From assembly GCA_030642425.1 (NCBI GenBank), contig DAOWNU010000029.1, positions 1 to 10,421 on the forward strand: DNA of 10,421 bases, written 5' to 3'. Under the pieces are notes generated by a model. It worked only from the letters and a program-made list of their open reading frames with translations, was not told the DNA's origin and did not search any database. This document shows, one piece after another, positions 1 to 7,900 of the stretch (its first letter is position 1; the number at the start of each line of letters is the position of its first letter). This stretch comes from a bacterium. Its GTDB lineage: Bacteria > UBP14 > UBA6098. The position numbers were made by a program, and so were the translations under genes.

Positions 1-756
1 GTTGGCGGAATCTCCGTTCGCGGCAATTCTGTCCGCGCCGGTGATAGCCGTATCGACAAGGCCACGGCTCATAAGTGTCGCCGCCATATTGTCGCAGATA
101 ATTCGGTAGGGGATACCCAGCCTGCCGAGTTCCCACGCGGTCAGGCGTGAGCCTTGAAGCAGCGGCCTCGTTTCGTCCACCCAGACCAATTTCAGTTTGC
201 CGAACGCGTGTGCGGCGTGGATCACACCGAGCGCGGTTCCGATCCCGCCGGTTGCCAGAACGCCGGTATTGCAATGTGTTATCGCCCGGCTGAACCCCAT
301 AAACAAGGGCAGGCCGAATTCCGCGATAGCGCGGCAGGAGTCGCGTTCTTCCCTTTCAATTTGGTCGATTTCTTCGCGGACCCGCATTTTAACCGTGGCC
401 GGGGCGCGATCCGCACACTCCTCGACAATTTTATCCATCCTCTCGAGAGTGGCGAACAGATTGCGCGCGGTCGGCCTCGATGCCGCGATTTTCTCGCGCA
501 CGCGGCTGTAAAACTCCATTAATTCACCCGGCCCGGCGGATTTGCAATAGGACAGGCCGAGCAAGACCCCGTAACCGGCGGCGACACCCAGCAATGGCGC
601 GCCCCTGACCGCCAGCCCGCGTATCGCGTCCAGCAACTGCGGCAGCTTCTCGATTTTCAGCCAGACCTCTTCTTTCGGAAGTTCTCGCTGATCGAGAAGG
701 AACAGCGCCCCATCCTTATAGTATAGCGGCTCGATAGTGGGAGTCAGTTTTTTCAT
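1..756 (-). CDS. mtnA: S-methyl-5-thioribose-1-phosphate isomerase (partial, C-terminus off the left edge)
   Basis: This enzyme converts 5-methylthioribose-1-phosphate to 5-methylthioribulose-1-phosphate in the cytoplasmic methionine salvage pathway. The frame is open from ATG at 756 to the window edge, giving 252 codons; full-length relatives have about 345-350, so roughly 95 residues are missing. Family hallmarks are visible in order: the N-terminal LLDQRELP stretch (about residues 20-27), RGAPLLGVAAGYG (51-63), the catalytic-cysteine motif THCNTG (Cys162), ATGGIGTALGVI (168-179), DETRPLLQGSRLTAWEL (194-210) and TGADRIAANGD (239-249) with the catalytic Asp242. The start is chosen because the N-terminus fits the family; the Shine-Dalgarno match is poor (GAGAGGGA lies about 12 bases upstream). 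No other methionine-salvage gene is in the window. The e2B-alpha/beta/delta initiation-factor relatives are the only realistic confusion, and the HCN and GADRIAANGD motifs favour MtnA. Confidence 0.95.
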   Translation of the reverse strand, partial: MKKLTPTIEPLYYKDGALFLLDQRELPKEEVWLKIEKLPQLLDAIRGLAVRGAPLLGVAAGYGVLLGLSYCKSAGPGELMEFYSRVREKIAASRPTARNLFATLERMDKIVEECADRAPATVKMRVREEIDQIEREERDSCRAIAEFGLPLFMGFSRAITHCNTGVLATGGIGTALGVIHAAHAFGKLKLVWVDETRPLLQGSRLTAWELGRLGIPYRIICDNMAATLMSRGLVDTAITGADRIAANGDSAN

Positions 757-780
757 AGCTAATGAATTTCCCTCTCGCTC

Positions 781-795
781 CGACGCTCTGCGTCG
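781..795. other. Small perfect inverted repeat in the mtnA leader
   Basis: CGACGC and GCGTCG form a 6-bp perfect stem with a 3-base loop. It lies inside the predicted mtnA leader, 25 bases upstream of the ATG. It has no T-run on either side, so it does not look like an intrinsic terminator, and I see no recognisable riboswitch core. It may be an RNA hairpin or part of dispersed repeat DNA. Confidence 0.3.
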
Positions 796-821
796 TCTTT
801 ATGGATTATGAGGTTCTGGAG

Positions 822-850
822 GTTATAAATTACGTAGAGGACGGTTTCAC
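822..850 (-). promoter_or_regulatory. Candidate mtnA promoter
   Basis: Read on the minus strand, GTGAAA (845-850) and TATAAC (822-827) are separated by 17 bp, matching the sigma-70-type boxes at 4/6 and 5/6 positions. The predicted start near 815 would give an untranslated leader of about 59 bases. The -35 box lies in the loop of the 6-bp inverted repeat at 839-857. This is pattern matching only. Confidence 0.35.
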
Positions 851-857
851 GCCGTCC
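839..857. other. Inverted repeat around the mtnA -35 box
   Basis: GGACGG (839-844) and CCGTCC (852-857) form a perfect 6-bp stem around a 7-base centre that contains the candidate -35 hexamer of mtnA. It could be an operator or a chance hairpin. Confidence 0.3.
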
Positions 858-871
858 CGATTCACGATTAT

Positions 872-942
872 TTGTCATTCCCGACCTGATCGGGAATCCA
901 GTTTCTTCTCTCTGGATTCCGGCTCGGGGGACGGAATGACAA
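872..942. repeat. 71-bp nested palindromic repeat (REP/MITE-like)
   Basis: The outer arms TTGTCATTCC (872-881) and GGAATGACAA (933-942) are perfect 10-bp inverted repeats. Inside, GGAATCCAG (893-901) pairs with CTGGATTCC (912-920), and CCCGA (880-884) pairs with TCGGG (890-894), giving a branched foldable structure. It sits between the 3' end of the TPR gene and the mtnA promoter and contains no ORF of its own. GTCATTCC...GAATCCAG...CTGGATTCC elements of this style are dispersed non-coding repeats in many bacterial genomes. A shorter relative lies at 10313-10357. It may also help end TPR transcription, but no T-run follows it on the minus strand. Confidence 0.75.
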
Positions 943-984
943 CGACGGGCGAATGCAATTCACGCCTATGGGAAATCATCGTTT

Positions 985-2277
985 TCAATCATCTATCGCC
1001 GAATCCGGCAAAGGCGGTTTAGGCTTATCGTTCGCCGCCTTGCGTTTGGCTTCTTCACTGTCGAGAAATTCCAGGGCCTCTTTCGCCCATTTGTAATTCG
1101 GGTCTATTTTCAGGGCACAAAGCTGACTTTCACGTGCGGCTGCAAAATCGCCGAGGTGGTATTTCGCTTTGCCAATGCGAAAATACGCATTGAGGCATTT
1201 AGGGTCGATCTTCAGCGCTTTCTCCAATTCCGGAAGCGCGCCCCGGTAATCTCTTGATTCCAACAGGGTGTAACCGCGCCAATCGTATATCAAAGCATCG
1301 ATGTGTCCCAATTCCAACACCTTATCGAAATCCGCCATCGCGAGGTCATAACTTCTCTTATGAAAATAGGAAATACCCCTGTTGAAATAAAGCAAGGGCA
1401 TCGCTGGTTTTAGCTTGATAGCTTCCGTAAAATCGGCTATCGAACCGTCGAAATTGTGGATACTCGATTTCGCTAAGCCCCGATGAAAGAACCCTTTTTC
1501 CATGTTTTCTATCCCGTTTTCCAAAGCCTTATCGAAGTCTCTAATAGCGTTGCGATAATGCTTAAGACGATAATTTGCAAGGCCCCGGATGAAATATGCT
1601 TCCCATAATTCGGGATCGAGTTGGATCGCACGGTTAGAATCGTCGAAAGCCGCCTCGAAATCTTTGATCGCGTTTATTACGCAAATGCTTCTGTATAAAT
1701 ATCCTTTGGCTTCATCCGGCTTTTTCTCCAGAACTTTTGTTAGATCTTCGTGGGCTGCCCCGAAATCGTTAATCTTATAATAGCATTGCGCCCTTTCTCT
1801 CAATGCGTCGATATAATTGGGTTTGAGCGCGATTGCCTCGCTGAGGTCGTCTATGCCGTGTTCTACCGGATATTGGCCCGACCCGGCTTTGCATTTGCCG
1901 CGCAAGAACCAACCAAAGGGGTCGTCCGGCACAATCTGGATAGCCTTGTTGAAATCGTCGATTGCCTCTTTAATCCGTGCATCGGGGCCGAAAAGAACCC
2001 CCTCGTCGTTAAAAGAATACGACATCCCCCTGTTTAAATATGCCATATGGTCGTTTGGATTCAATTCTATTCCCTTTGTAAAATCTTCTACGGCTTCTCT
2101 GTTCCTTTTTAGATTCCCCTTGCACGCCCCCCGGTTCCAGTAATATTCCGGCACATCGGGTATTAGCTCGATAGCCTTATCGAGGTCTTTAATCGCGCCT
2201 TCCATGTCCTGCAATTGGAGTTTCGTCAGCGATTCTTCAAAGAGGTTTTCTGCTTCTTGTTTCTTTTTCCAGTCCAT
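985..2277 (-). CDS. Tetratricopeptide-repeat (TPR) protein, about 11 repeats
   Basis: This 430-residue protein consists almost wholly of 34-residue TPR units, starting near residues 8, 42, 76, 120, 155, 189, 223, 259, 293, 327 and 361. The usual pattern recurs: W/Y-x-x-R-G early in a unit, then A-x-x-D-F-x-K-A-I-x-L-x-P. Units three and four carry short insertions (about residues 90-101 and 131-141). The tail after residue 405 is charged and proline-rich (KPKPPLPDSAIDD). There is no signal peptide, membrane segment or catalytic domain, so it is probably a cytoplasmic protein-interaction scaffold; the partner is unknown. An upstream in-frame start at 2391 exists, but the ATG at 2277 is preceded by an excellent Shine-Dalgarno sequence (GGAGGA, 5 bases of spacing), and the extra 38 residues would cover the predicted 5' leader. 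It is transcribed divergently from pdxJ. The fold is certain; the function is not. Confidence 0.9.
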   Translation of the reverse strand: MDWKKKQEAENLFEESLTKLQLQDMEGAIKDLDKAIELIPDVPEYYWNRGACKGNLKRNREAVEDFTKGIELNPNDHMAYLNRGMSYSFNDEGVLFGPDARIKEAIDDFNKAIQIVPDDPFGWFLRGKCKAGSGQYPVEHGIDDLSEAIALKPNYIDALRERAQCYYKINDFGAAHEDLTKVLEKKPDEAKGYLYRSICVINAIKDFEAAFDDSNRAIQLDPELWEAYFIRGLANYRLKHYRNAIRDFDKALENGIENMEKGFFHRGLAKSSIHNFDGSIADFTEAIKLKPAMPLLYFNRGISYFHKRSYDLAMADFDKVLELGHIDALIYDWRGYTLLESRDYRGALPELEKALKIDPKCLNAYFRIGKAKYHLGDFAAARESQLCALKIDPNYKWAKEALEFLDSEEAKRKAANDKPKPPLPDSAIDD

Positions 2278-2320
2278 TTTGTCCTCCGTTTTGTTAAAGT
2301 TTATCGTTTTCAATCCGTAG

Positions 2321-2341
2321 GGGTTTGACGCTGGCAAACCC
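2321..2341. other. Perfect inverted repeat in the TPR-gene leader
   Basis: GGGTTTG (2321-2327) and CAAACCC (2335-2341) form a perfect 7-bp stem with a 7-base loop. It lies within the predicted 5' untranslated leader of the TPR gene, about 43 bases upstream of its ATG. It could be an RNA hairpin or an operator. No known riboswitch consensus is recognisable. Confidence 0.45.
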
Positions 2342-2394
2342 GTTCGCAATTTCGTTGTCGTTTCCTCGACGGGCACGTCGGCGCCGTACAAATC

Positions 2395-2422
2395 AATATA
2401 CTACATGTCCCTCGATTCACAA
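2395..2422 (-). promoter_or_regulatory. Candidate promoter of the TPR gene
   Basis: On the minus strand, TTGTGA (2417-2422) and TATATT (2395-2400) are spaced by 16 bp. A start near 2388 would give a leader of about 110 bases containing the hairpin at 2321-2341. The same -10 type recurs at other promoters in the window. Confidence 0.45.
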
Positions 2423-2463
2423 GAGATATTTTCCGCGCCGCCGGAATTGCCGGAGGAATGGTG

Positions 2464-2492
2464 TTGACTTATTCGAAAATCGGACGCATATT
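2464..2492 (+). promoter_or_regulatory. Candidate promoter of pdxJ-xseA
   Basis: TTGACT (2464-2469) and CATATT (2487-2492) are separated by 17 bp, with a start predicted near 2499 and a leader of about 55 bases. It is divergent from the TPR promoter, with only 41 bp between the two -35 boxes, so a regulator bound there could affect both units. Confidence 0.5.
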
Positions 2493-2553
2493 GAGAGTGA
2501 AACGCTGTCGAATAAAATCGGCCAATGACACAAACCCTAAATATGGAGAGAAT

Positions 2554-3291
2554 ATGAGCAGGCTTTCGGTTAATATCGATCACGTGGGAACGATTCGCCA
2601 GGCCCGCGGGGAAAAATATCCCGACCCGGTCCACGCGGCGGTGATTGTCGAGCAGTCGGGCGCCGACGGTGTAACGGTGCATCTTCGCAAGGACCGCAGG
2701 CATATCAACGACCGCGATCTCTATCTTGTCCGGGAGATCGTCGCTTCGCACCTGACACTCGAGATGTTCTCCTCGCAGGAGATGGTGGATATTGCGCTGC
2801 AGGTCAAGCCGGATATGGTCACGCTCGTGCCGGAAAGGCCGGAAGAGAGCACCACGGAGCGCGGTTTCGACCTTACTCAGGAGGCTCAGGAGGTCGAGCC
2901 GGCTATCGAGCAATTGACCGAGGGCGGGATAATCGTCTCGCTTTTTGTCGATCCCACCGAGGAGAATATGAAGGCGGCTGCGGCGTTCGGCGCGGATTAT
3001 GTCGAGCTGAACACGAACTACTACGCTATCAGCAAATCTTTCGAGGAGGAGGTCGATGCGCTGCGGACGGTGGAAAAGGCGGCGCATCTGGCGAGCAAGA
3101 TGAAGCTCGGAGTCGCTGCCGGGCACGCGCTCAACTATCGGAACGTCCGCAATATCGCGGCTATCGAGCCTATCGAGGAGCTGTCTATCGGCCATTCGAT
3201 TATCGCCCGCGCGATCTTTGTCGGACTGGAGAGGGCGGTCCGCGAGATGATGGAAGAGATTCGCCGCGCGCGCAGGGCGATCAATGTCTGA
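2554..3291 (+). CDS. pdxJ: Pyridoxine 5'-phosphate synthase
   Basis: PdxJ condenses 1-deoxy-D-xylulose-5-phosphate with 3-amino-2-oxopropyl phosphate to make pyridoxine 5'-phosphate, the last ring-forming step of the DXP-dependent vitamin B6 pathway; it is cytoplasmic. The 245 residues match the family length and pattern throughout: LSVNIDHVGTIRQARG (4-19), YPDPVHAA (22-29), GADGVTVHLRKDRRHI (36-51), LTLEM (67-71), the LVPERPEESTTERG block (about 90-103), SLFVDPTEE, AGHALNYRNV with its conserved histidine, and IGHSIIARAIFVGL near the end. Residue 46 is Lys where E. coli PdxJ has Glu (HLREDRRHI). The ATG at 2554 is chosen because it starts the family N-terminus and follows GGAGAG; a longer in-frame start at 2458 would run back over the promoter. 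It overlaps xseA by 8 bp, so the two are likely co-transcribed. Confidence 0.98.
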   Translation: MSRLSVNIDHVGTIRQARGEKYPDPVHAAVIVEQSGADGVTVHLRKDRRHINDRDLYLVREIVASHLTLEMFSSQEMVDIALQVKPDMVTLVPERPEESTTERGFDLTQEAQEVEPAIEQLTEGGIIVSLFVDPTEENMKAAAAFGADYVELNTNYYAISKSFEEEVDALRTVEKAAHLASKMKLGVAAGHALNYRNVRNIAAIEPIEELSIGHSIIARAIFVGLERAVREMMEEIRRARRAINV

Positions 3292-4477
3292 CGAAAGGCG
3301 CATATTTTCCGTTTCCGAGCTTAATTCTCTGTGCCGGTCGGCGCTCGAGAATGTTATCCCCGGCGGGCTGTGGCTCGGCGGCGAGATACGCAATCTAAAA
3401 TCCCCCGCTTCAGGACATCTCTATTTCGCAATAACCGACGGAACATGCACTATCGACGGCGTCATGTGGCGATCTGTCGCGTCGAAATTGAGTTTTGCGC
3501 CCGAAAACGGCATGTCTATCGAGGCCTTCGGCACCCCGACGCTCTACGACAAAACGGGGCGATACCAATTCTCCGTCCGGAAACTCGTGCCTGTTGGCGA
3601 AGGCGCCAGGGCGATTGCGTTCCGGCAGTTGAAAGAGAAACTCGAGGCCGAGGGGCTTTTCGATTCCGAATATAAAAAGCCGCTTCCCGCGTTCCCATTC
3701 CGGATAGGCGTCGTTACGAGCGGCTCGGGCGCGGCAATACGCGATATCATCAATGTTCTGGCGAGAAGAGCGCCCTATGTTACGGTTGTTCTTCGACCGG
3801 CGAAGGTTCAGGGGGACGGCGCCGCGAGAGATATTGTCGAGGGCATCCGCGAACTCGATGATTACGGCGAACTCGACCTGCTGATTATCGGGCGGGGTGG
3901 TGGCAGCGAGGAAGACCTGTGGTGTTTCAACGACGAGGGGCTTGCGAGGGCTATTTTCGATTCCGGGCTTCCGATAATAAGCGCGGTGGGGCACGAGATA
4001 GATTTCAGTATCTCGGACATGGTCGCGGATGTCCGCGCGCCGACACCTTCGGCGGCCGCCGAGATCGCGGTGAGGGATATTGGCGAATTGCTCGATGAGA
4101 TATTGGGGATGCACCGGCTTGCCGGACGCGCGCTTTCTTTGCGCACCAGCAGGATTTTGGAGCGTTTGAAAATGTTGCTTTCGCGTCCCGCGTGGGAAGC
4201 CCCTTTGCGACGGATAAGAGAACACGAACAGAGGCTCGACGATCTTCTCTCGGCTTCGAGGGGCGCACAGAAAATCGCGATGGGGAAATCTATCTCCCGG
4301 TTGAATACCGCGATGGGCAGGTTATCGGGACTGGGAGTGGGAACCACCCTCAGAAGAGGTTTCGCCATTATACTCAAGGGCGAACAAATCCTATCTTCCG
4401 CACGGGAACTTCGGACAGAGGACAAAATCGACATCCGCTTCTCGGACGGCAAAAGGTCCGCGAAAGTAGTCGAATAA
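3284..4477 (+). CDS. xseA: Exodeoxyribonuclease VII large subunit
   Basis: XseA is the catalytic subunit of exonuclease VII, which degrades single-stranded DNA to oligonucleotides and acts with several copies of XseB. The 397-residue protein has an N-terminal OB-fold (about residues 6-105), a nuclease core (about 125-265), a helical region (about 265-350) and the usual C-terminal strand block with TTLRRGFAII and SDGKRSAKV. Core motifs are clear: GVVTSGSGAAIRDI, VQGDGA, IIGRGGGSEEDLWCFNDE, ISAVGHEIDFSISD and RAPTPSAAAE. Asp154, Arg204, His237 and Asp240 line up with E. coli residues shown to be essential (Asp155, Arg205, His238, Asp241). It is shorter than E. coli XseA (456), mostly in the helical region. 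ATG 3284 lies inside the end of pdxJ, with AGGG six bases upstream, suggesting translational coupling. xseB, a common downstream partner, is absent from the window. Confidence 0.97.
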   Translation: MSDERRIFSVSELNSLCRSALENVIPGGLWLGGEIRNLKSPASGHLYFAITDGTCTIDGVMWRSVASKLSFAPENGMSIEAFGTPTLYDKTGRYQFSVRKLVPVGEGARAIAFRQLKEKLEAEGLFDSEYKKPLPAFPFRIGVVTSGSGAAIRDIINVLARRAPYVTVVLRPAKVQGDGAARDIVEGIRELDDYGELDLLIIGRGGGSEEDLWCFNDEGLARAIFDSGLPIISAVGHEIDFSISDMVADVRAPTPSAAAEIAVRDIGELLDEILGMHRLAGRALSLRTSRILERLKMLLSRPAWEAPLRRIREHEQRLDDLLSASRGAQKIAMGKSISRLNTAMGRLSGLGVGTTLRRGFAIILKGEQILSSARELRTEDKIDIRFSDGKRSAKVVE

Positions 4478-4498
4478 CAGATTTGCAGTTTGAGATTG

Positions 4499-4548
4499 CT
4501 GATTTTTGCTAATAAACTTAAATTCACCGTTTTTTTTAGCAATATCAG
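4499..4548. terminator. Possible terminator region between convergent xseA and the small membrane gene
   Basis: An imperfect inverted repeat (arms 4499-4512 and 4536-4548, one bulge and one mismatch) flanks an AT-rich loop containing eight consecutive T residues (4530-4537). The stem is AT-rich and the T-run is in the loop rather than after the stem, so it is a poor classical terminator. Its place between two convergent genes is what suggests the role. Confidence 0.25.
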
Positions 4549-4565
4549 TTAGGTTTAAAACCGTA

Positions 4566-4742
4566 TCAGGTCTTGACTTTCGAACCTTCTTTTTTCAGTG
4601 AACAGAACATCCCCAGCGCGACGAGCATAATACAAACCGAGGTCGCCTCGCCGAATAGTGGGATACTGTAATTGATCAAGAAGGCCTCGTGAACCAGACC
4701 CAACAGGCCAATAATAAAAATAATAACAGTCCAGAAAACCAT
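4566..4742 (-). CDS. Small two-helix membrane protein, unknown function
   Basis: This 58-residue protein has two hydrophobic stretches, about residues 2-24 and 34-47, joined by a short loop (INYSIPLFGEATS), and a basic tail with several Lys residues (LKKEGSKVKT) that should face the cytoplasm by the positive-inside rule. I do not recognise a family. The ATG at 4742 is preferred over the in-frame GTG at 4772, because AAGGGGA lies six bases upstream of the ATG and because the predicted transcription start (about 4778) would leave almost no leader for the GTG. It is convergent with xseA and divergent from the secreted peptidase gene. A real promoter, a Shine-Dalgarno sequence and a coherent membrane topology argue for a genuine gene; its short length keeps confidence moderate. 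Confidence 0.6.
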   Translation of the reverse strand: MVFWTVIIFIIGLLGLVHEAFLINYSIPLFGEATSVCIMLVALGMFCSLKKEGSKVKT

Positions 4743-4784
4743 ATTCTTCCCCTTTTCTAAATCATTTCTCACACATTTTTACTA

Positions 4785-4812
4785 AATATAAGCGACGATT
4801 CTTTTTTCGCAA
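4785..4812 (-). promoter_or_regulatory. Candidate promoter of the small membrane protein gene
   Basis: On the minus strand, TTGCGA (4807-4812) and TATATT (4785-4790) are spaced by 16 bp. The predicted start near 4778 gives a leader of about 36 bases to the ATG at 4742. The region is strongly AT-rich compared with the flanking genes. Confidence 0.5.
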
Positions 4813-4854
4813 GAATTATTTCATAATTTTCATTTTTTTCTCCAATCAATTCGT

Positions 4855-4882
4855 TTGCAATAAGCAAATTCGTGTTTATATT
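4855..4882 (+). promoter_or_regulatory. Candidate promoter of the C25 peptidase gene
   Basis: TTGCAA (4855-4860) and TATATT (4877-4882) are separated by 16 bp, with a start near 4889 and a leader of about 35 bases that contains the AGGGGT ribosome binding site at 4914-4919. It diverges from the small membrane gene promoter, with 42 bp between the two -35 boxes. Confidence 0.5.
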
Positions 4883-4923
4883 CTTTCGATGTGCTGATAT
4901 CATTTTGTTTGTTAGGGGTAATA

Positions 4924-7900
4924 ATGCGCAAAATCCGCTTTTTATTATGTCTTACGATGTTCGTGGCGGGATTGGCCCTCGCCTTCGACATTCCGACCGG
5001 AAACGAGGCTTCTCTTATGCTTCGCGAGGGCGCGTCCGAAAATATCGTTTTCGACTATTCGGGCACGGCCCTTCGTGTCGAGGGGGTGAGCGGCGATGGA
5101 GAACTTTTTGCGCGGTTAACTTTCGAAGGCAGCTATGTTGGGGGCGAAATCGGGAAACCGGAACTGCCGGTTATGCGCGTAATTGTGCAAATACCATTCG
5201 GCTCGACGCCGAAAATCCGCATTATCGAGCGGGAATCCGAATTTTTCTGCCTTTCGGAACTCGGTTGCGATATGAGGATAATACCGCGGCAGCCGCCGGG
5301 GGTCAAACTTCCCGGTTACGAGGCCCCTTTCACGCTGGATGAAGAGACCTATTCCACCGACCGATTCGTATTCGGCGACAGGGTGAAGATTATCGACGTA
5401 AGCGCCGCGCGTTCATTCAAAATAGCGCTGATCGAGATTAGGCCCGTGGATTATAATCCTGTCGATAGAACGATCTCCGTTCTAAGATCCCTGAGCTTCG
5501 CTGTCGAAACGCCGGGAAGCGATCTCGCGGAAACGCGGCGCATCAAAGAGCGTTACGCCTGCCCCGCTTTCGATAACATCCTGCGGCCGTTTCTCGCCAA
5601 TCCCGACGCCTTCTCAATCGCCGAAAGGTGGGTTCCGGATGTCGCATCGCTCGGTTTTCTTATCGTCGCAGGGGATTCCTATGTCGATTCCGCGCGGGTT
5701 ATCGCCGATTGGAAATCCCGCAAGGGGTATTCGGTGAAACTCCGGTCGGTAAGCGATCTCGGCGGCACCGCGTCGTCCATACGAAGCTGGATACTTTCCG
5801 AATACGACACCGCCGCGGTCGCGCCCACATTCGTGCTTTTGATAGGCGATATCGGCGACGTGCCGTCGTTCACGGGCGGCAGTTCCGGCTCCGAGACCGA
5901 TACGCCCTACGGCAACATGGACGGAAGCGGATATATCCCGGAGCTTTTCGTGGGCCGAATATCCCCCGCCAACTCGAGCCAGCTCGGGCATTTCATACAC
6001 AGAACAATAGATTATGAGCATTTCGATATCCCCACCGGCCATGAGGATTTCGCGGACAAGGCCTGTTTCCTGGCCTCGAACGACGGCACATTCTGGGCTT
6101 TGGCGGAAGCGACTCATCGCTACGCCGTTCAGACTCATTTCGGCCCGGCGGGATTTACTTGCGATACAATCAAGGCCCACAGCGACCCAAACCACCATAT
6201 CCACACGATACAGGCGATTAACGACGGCCGTATGATTGTGAATTACTCCGGCCACGGCGGATATTATTCCTGGGCCGCTCCCGAACTCGACGCGAACGAT
6301 GTCGAGGCCCTGACAAACTACGGCGAATATCCCTTCGTCATCTCGAACGCGTGTGTTACCGGCACATTCCATCTTTCGGAATGTTTCGGGGAGACATGGA
6401 TTCGCCAGCTCGACAAGGGCGCGATAGGATTTCTCGGCGCATCCGACAACAGCTATTGGGACGAGGACGATGAGATGGAGCGCCGGATGTTCGACTATAC
6501 TTTCGACGACGAGTATTATTTCATGGCCGGGATGATGAACACCGGTCTTTACGGCGTTTATCTGGCGTATCCAAGCAATGCCAACTACTATTACGACGAA
6601 TACAATCTTCTCGGCGACCCCTCGGTTGCCCTGTGGTTCAGGGCGCCGGAGCCGCTTGTGGGCGGTCATTCGTCCACAATTACTGTGGGTGGAGATATCG
6701 CAATTAATATTTCCTCCGGCGGATCGCCCCTCGAGGAGGCGCTGGTCTGCGCCACGAACGACGATGCGGTGCATTCGGTCGGTTATACGAACGCGTCGGG
6801 AAATATAACGCTCGCAACGTCCGGCGCGGATATGGGCGACACGATTTGGATTACCGCGACGGCCTACAACAAGATTCCCTACGAAGGATATGCAATCGTT
6901 ACCGGCAGCGGCCCGTGGATTTCTTTGGTCGGGGTCGAGACCGACGATCCCTCCGGCGACAACGACGATGTGATCGATATTGGAGAGGAGATCGATTTCA
7001 CTATCACAATATTGAATTCGGGCACCGAAAGCGCATTTTCGGTCGATGGGTTTTTGCGAACGGCAAATCCAGAAATTACGCCGGTCGATACGATAAAATC
7101 TTACGGCAATATCCCGGTCGGTGTATCGAGGAGCAACACCACACCATTTACCTGCGAGTTTGGGGCGGGCATTTCCGACGGTGGCAATGTGGAATTCTCG
7201 TTGCATGTCGGGGACGCCGCCGATTCGAGTTGGGATTTGACATTTTTTGTGCCGGTGGCGGCGCCGGTTACGGGCTATGTTTCCCATGTTATCGACGACA
7301 CCCCCGGCGGCGACGGCGACGGCTATCCCGAGCCGGGAGAGGATTTCTTTCTAACGGCCACAATCGACAATTCGGGGGGCGAGACGGCCCGTTTTATGTT
7401 AATCGAGCTTGCTGCCCTGCCCAATCCCTACGTTACCGTAACAAGCGGGGTGAGCGGTGTCGATTCTATTCCGCCGGGAGAAATAAGACAGAATTTCCCC
7501 GCTTTCGGGCTTTCGGTGGACGCCGGCTGTCCCACTCCCTATTCTGTCGATCTCGTTCTGAGCGCGGCCGATTATCGCGGCCCGGTCTCGATAGATACTT
7601 TCTCCCTGTCTATCGGCGAGGCGGGTTTTTTCGACGATTGCGAGGCCGGCACGGGAGATTGGACTCCGGATGCGTTCTGGCATATAACCCAAAGACGCTG
7701 GACAAGCCCGGGGCATAGCTGGTATTCCGGTATCGAAGACCGCTATATGCACCACGATACTATCGACGTCGAACTTATTTCGCCCGAAGTTGTCGCGCCA
7801 GAAAATCCGGCGCTGACATTCTGGCACTATTATCTGACCGAGCACAATTACGATAGCTGTTTTGTTTATTACAGCACGGACGGCGGCTCTTCATGGCCCC

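Noticed and set aside
154..522. Plus-strand frames over the left end
   Set aside because: The minus strand here encodes MtnA with its catalytic motifs, so these are shadows.
757..821. SAM or other riboswitch upstream of mtnA
   Set aside because: The leader is only about 59 bases with one 6-bp hairpin, too short and lacking the conserved cores of known SAM riboswitches.
872..942. CRISPR or tRNA-like interpretation of the folded element
   Set aside because: There are no regularly spaced repeats with unique spacers, and no cloverleaf with T-loop or anticodon features; the symmetry fits a palindromic dispersed repeat.
762..1022. 86-codon plus-strand frame between mtnA and the TPR gene
   Set aside because: It runs through the palindromic repeat and into the 3' end of the TPR gene, and its product is a translation of the repeat arms.
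2278..2391. N-terminal extension of the TPR protein to a start at 2391
   Set aside because: It would translate the hairpin and begin almost at the predicted transcription start, while ATG 2277 has a strong Shine-Dalgarno sequence.
2401..3393. 330-codon minus-strand frame opposite pdxJ
   Set aside because: The sense strand encodes an unmistakable PdxJ across most of it, and the frame covers both promoters. No motif supports it.
5614..7287. 557-codon open frame on the minus strand opposite the C25 peptidase
   Set aside because: It lies wholly antisense to a clear peptidase domain, is rich in Arg, His and Ile in the manner of shadow frames, and has no recognisable motif. The long opening follows from the composition of the real gene.
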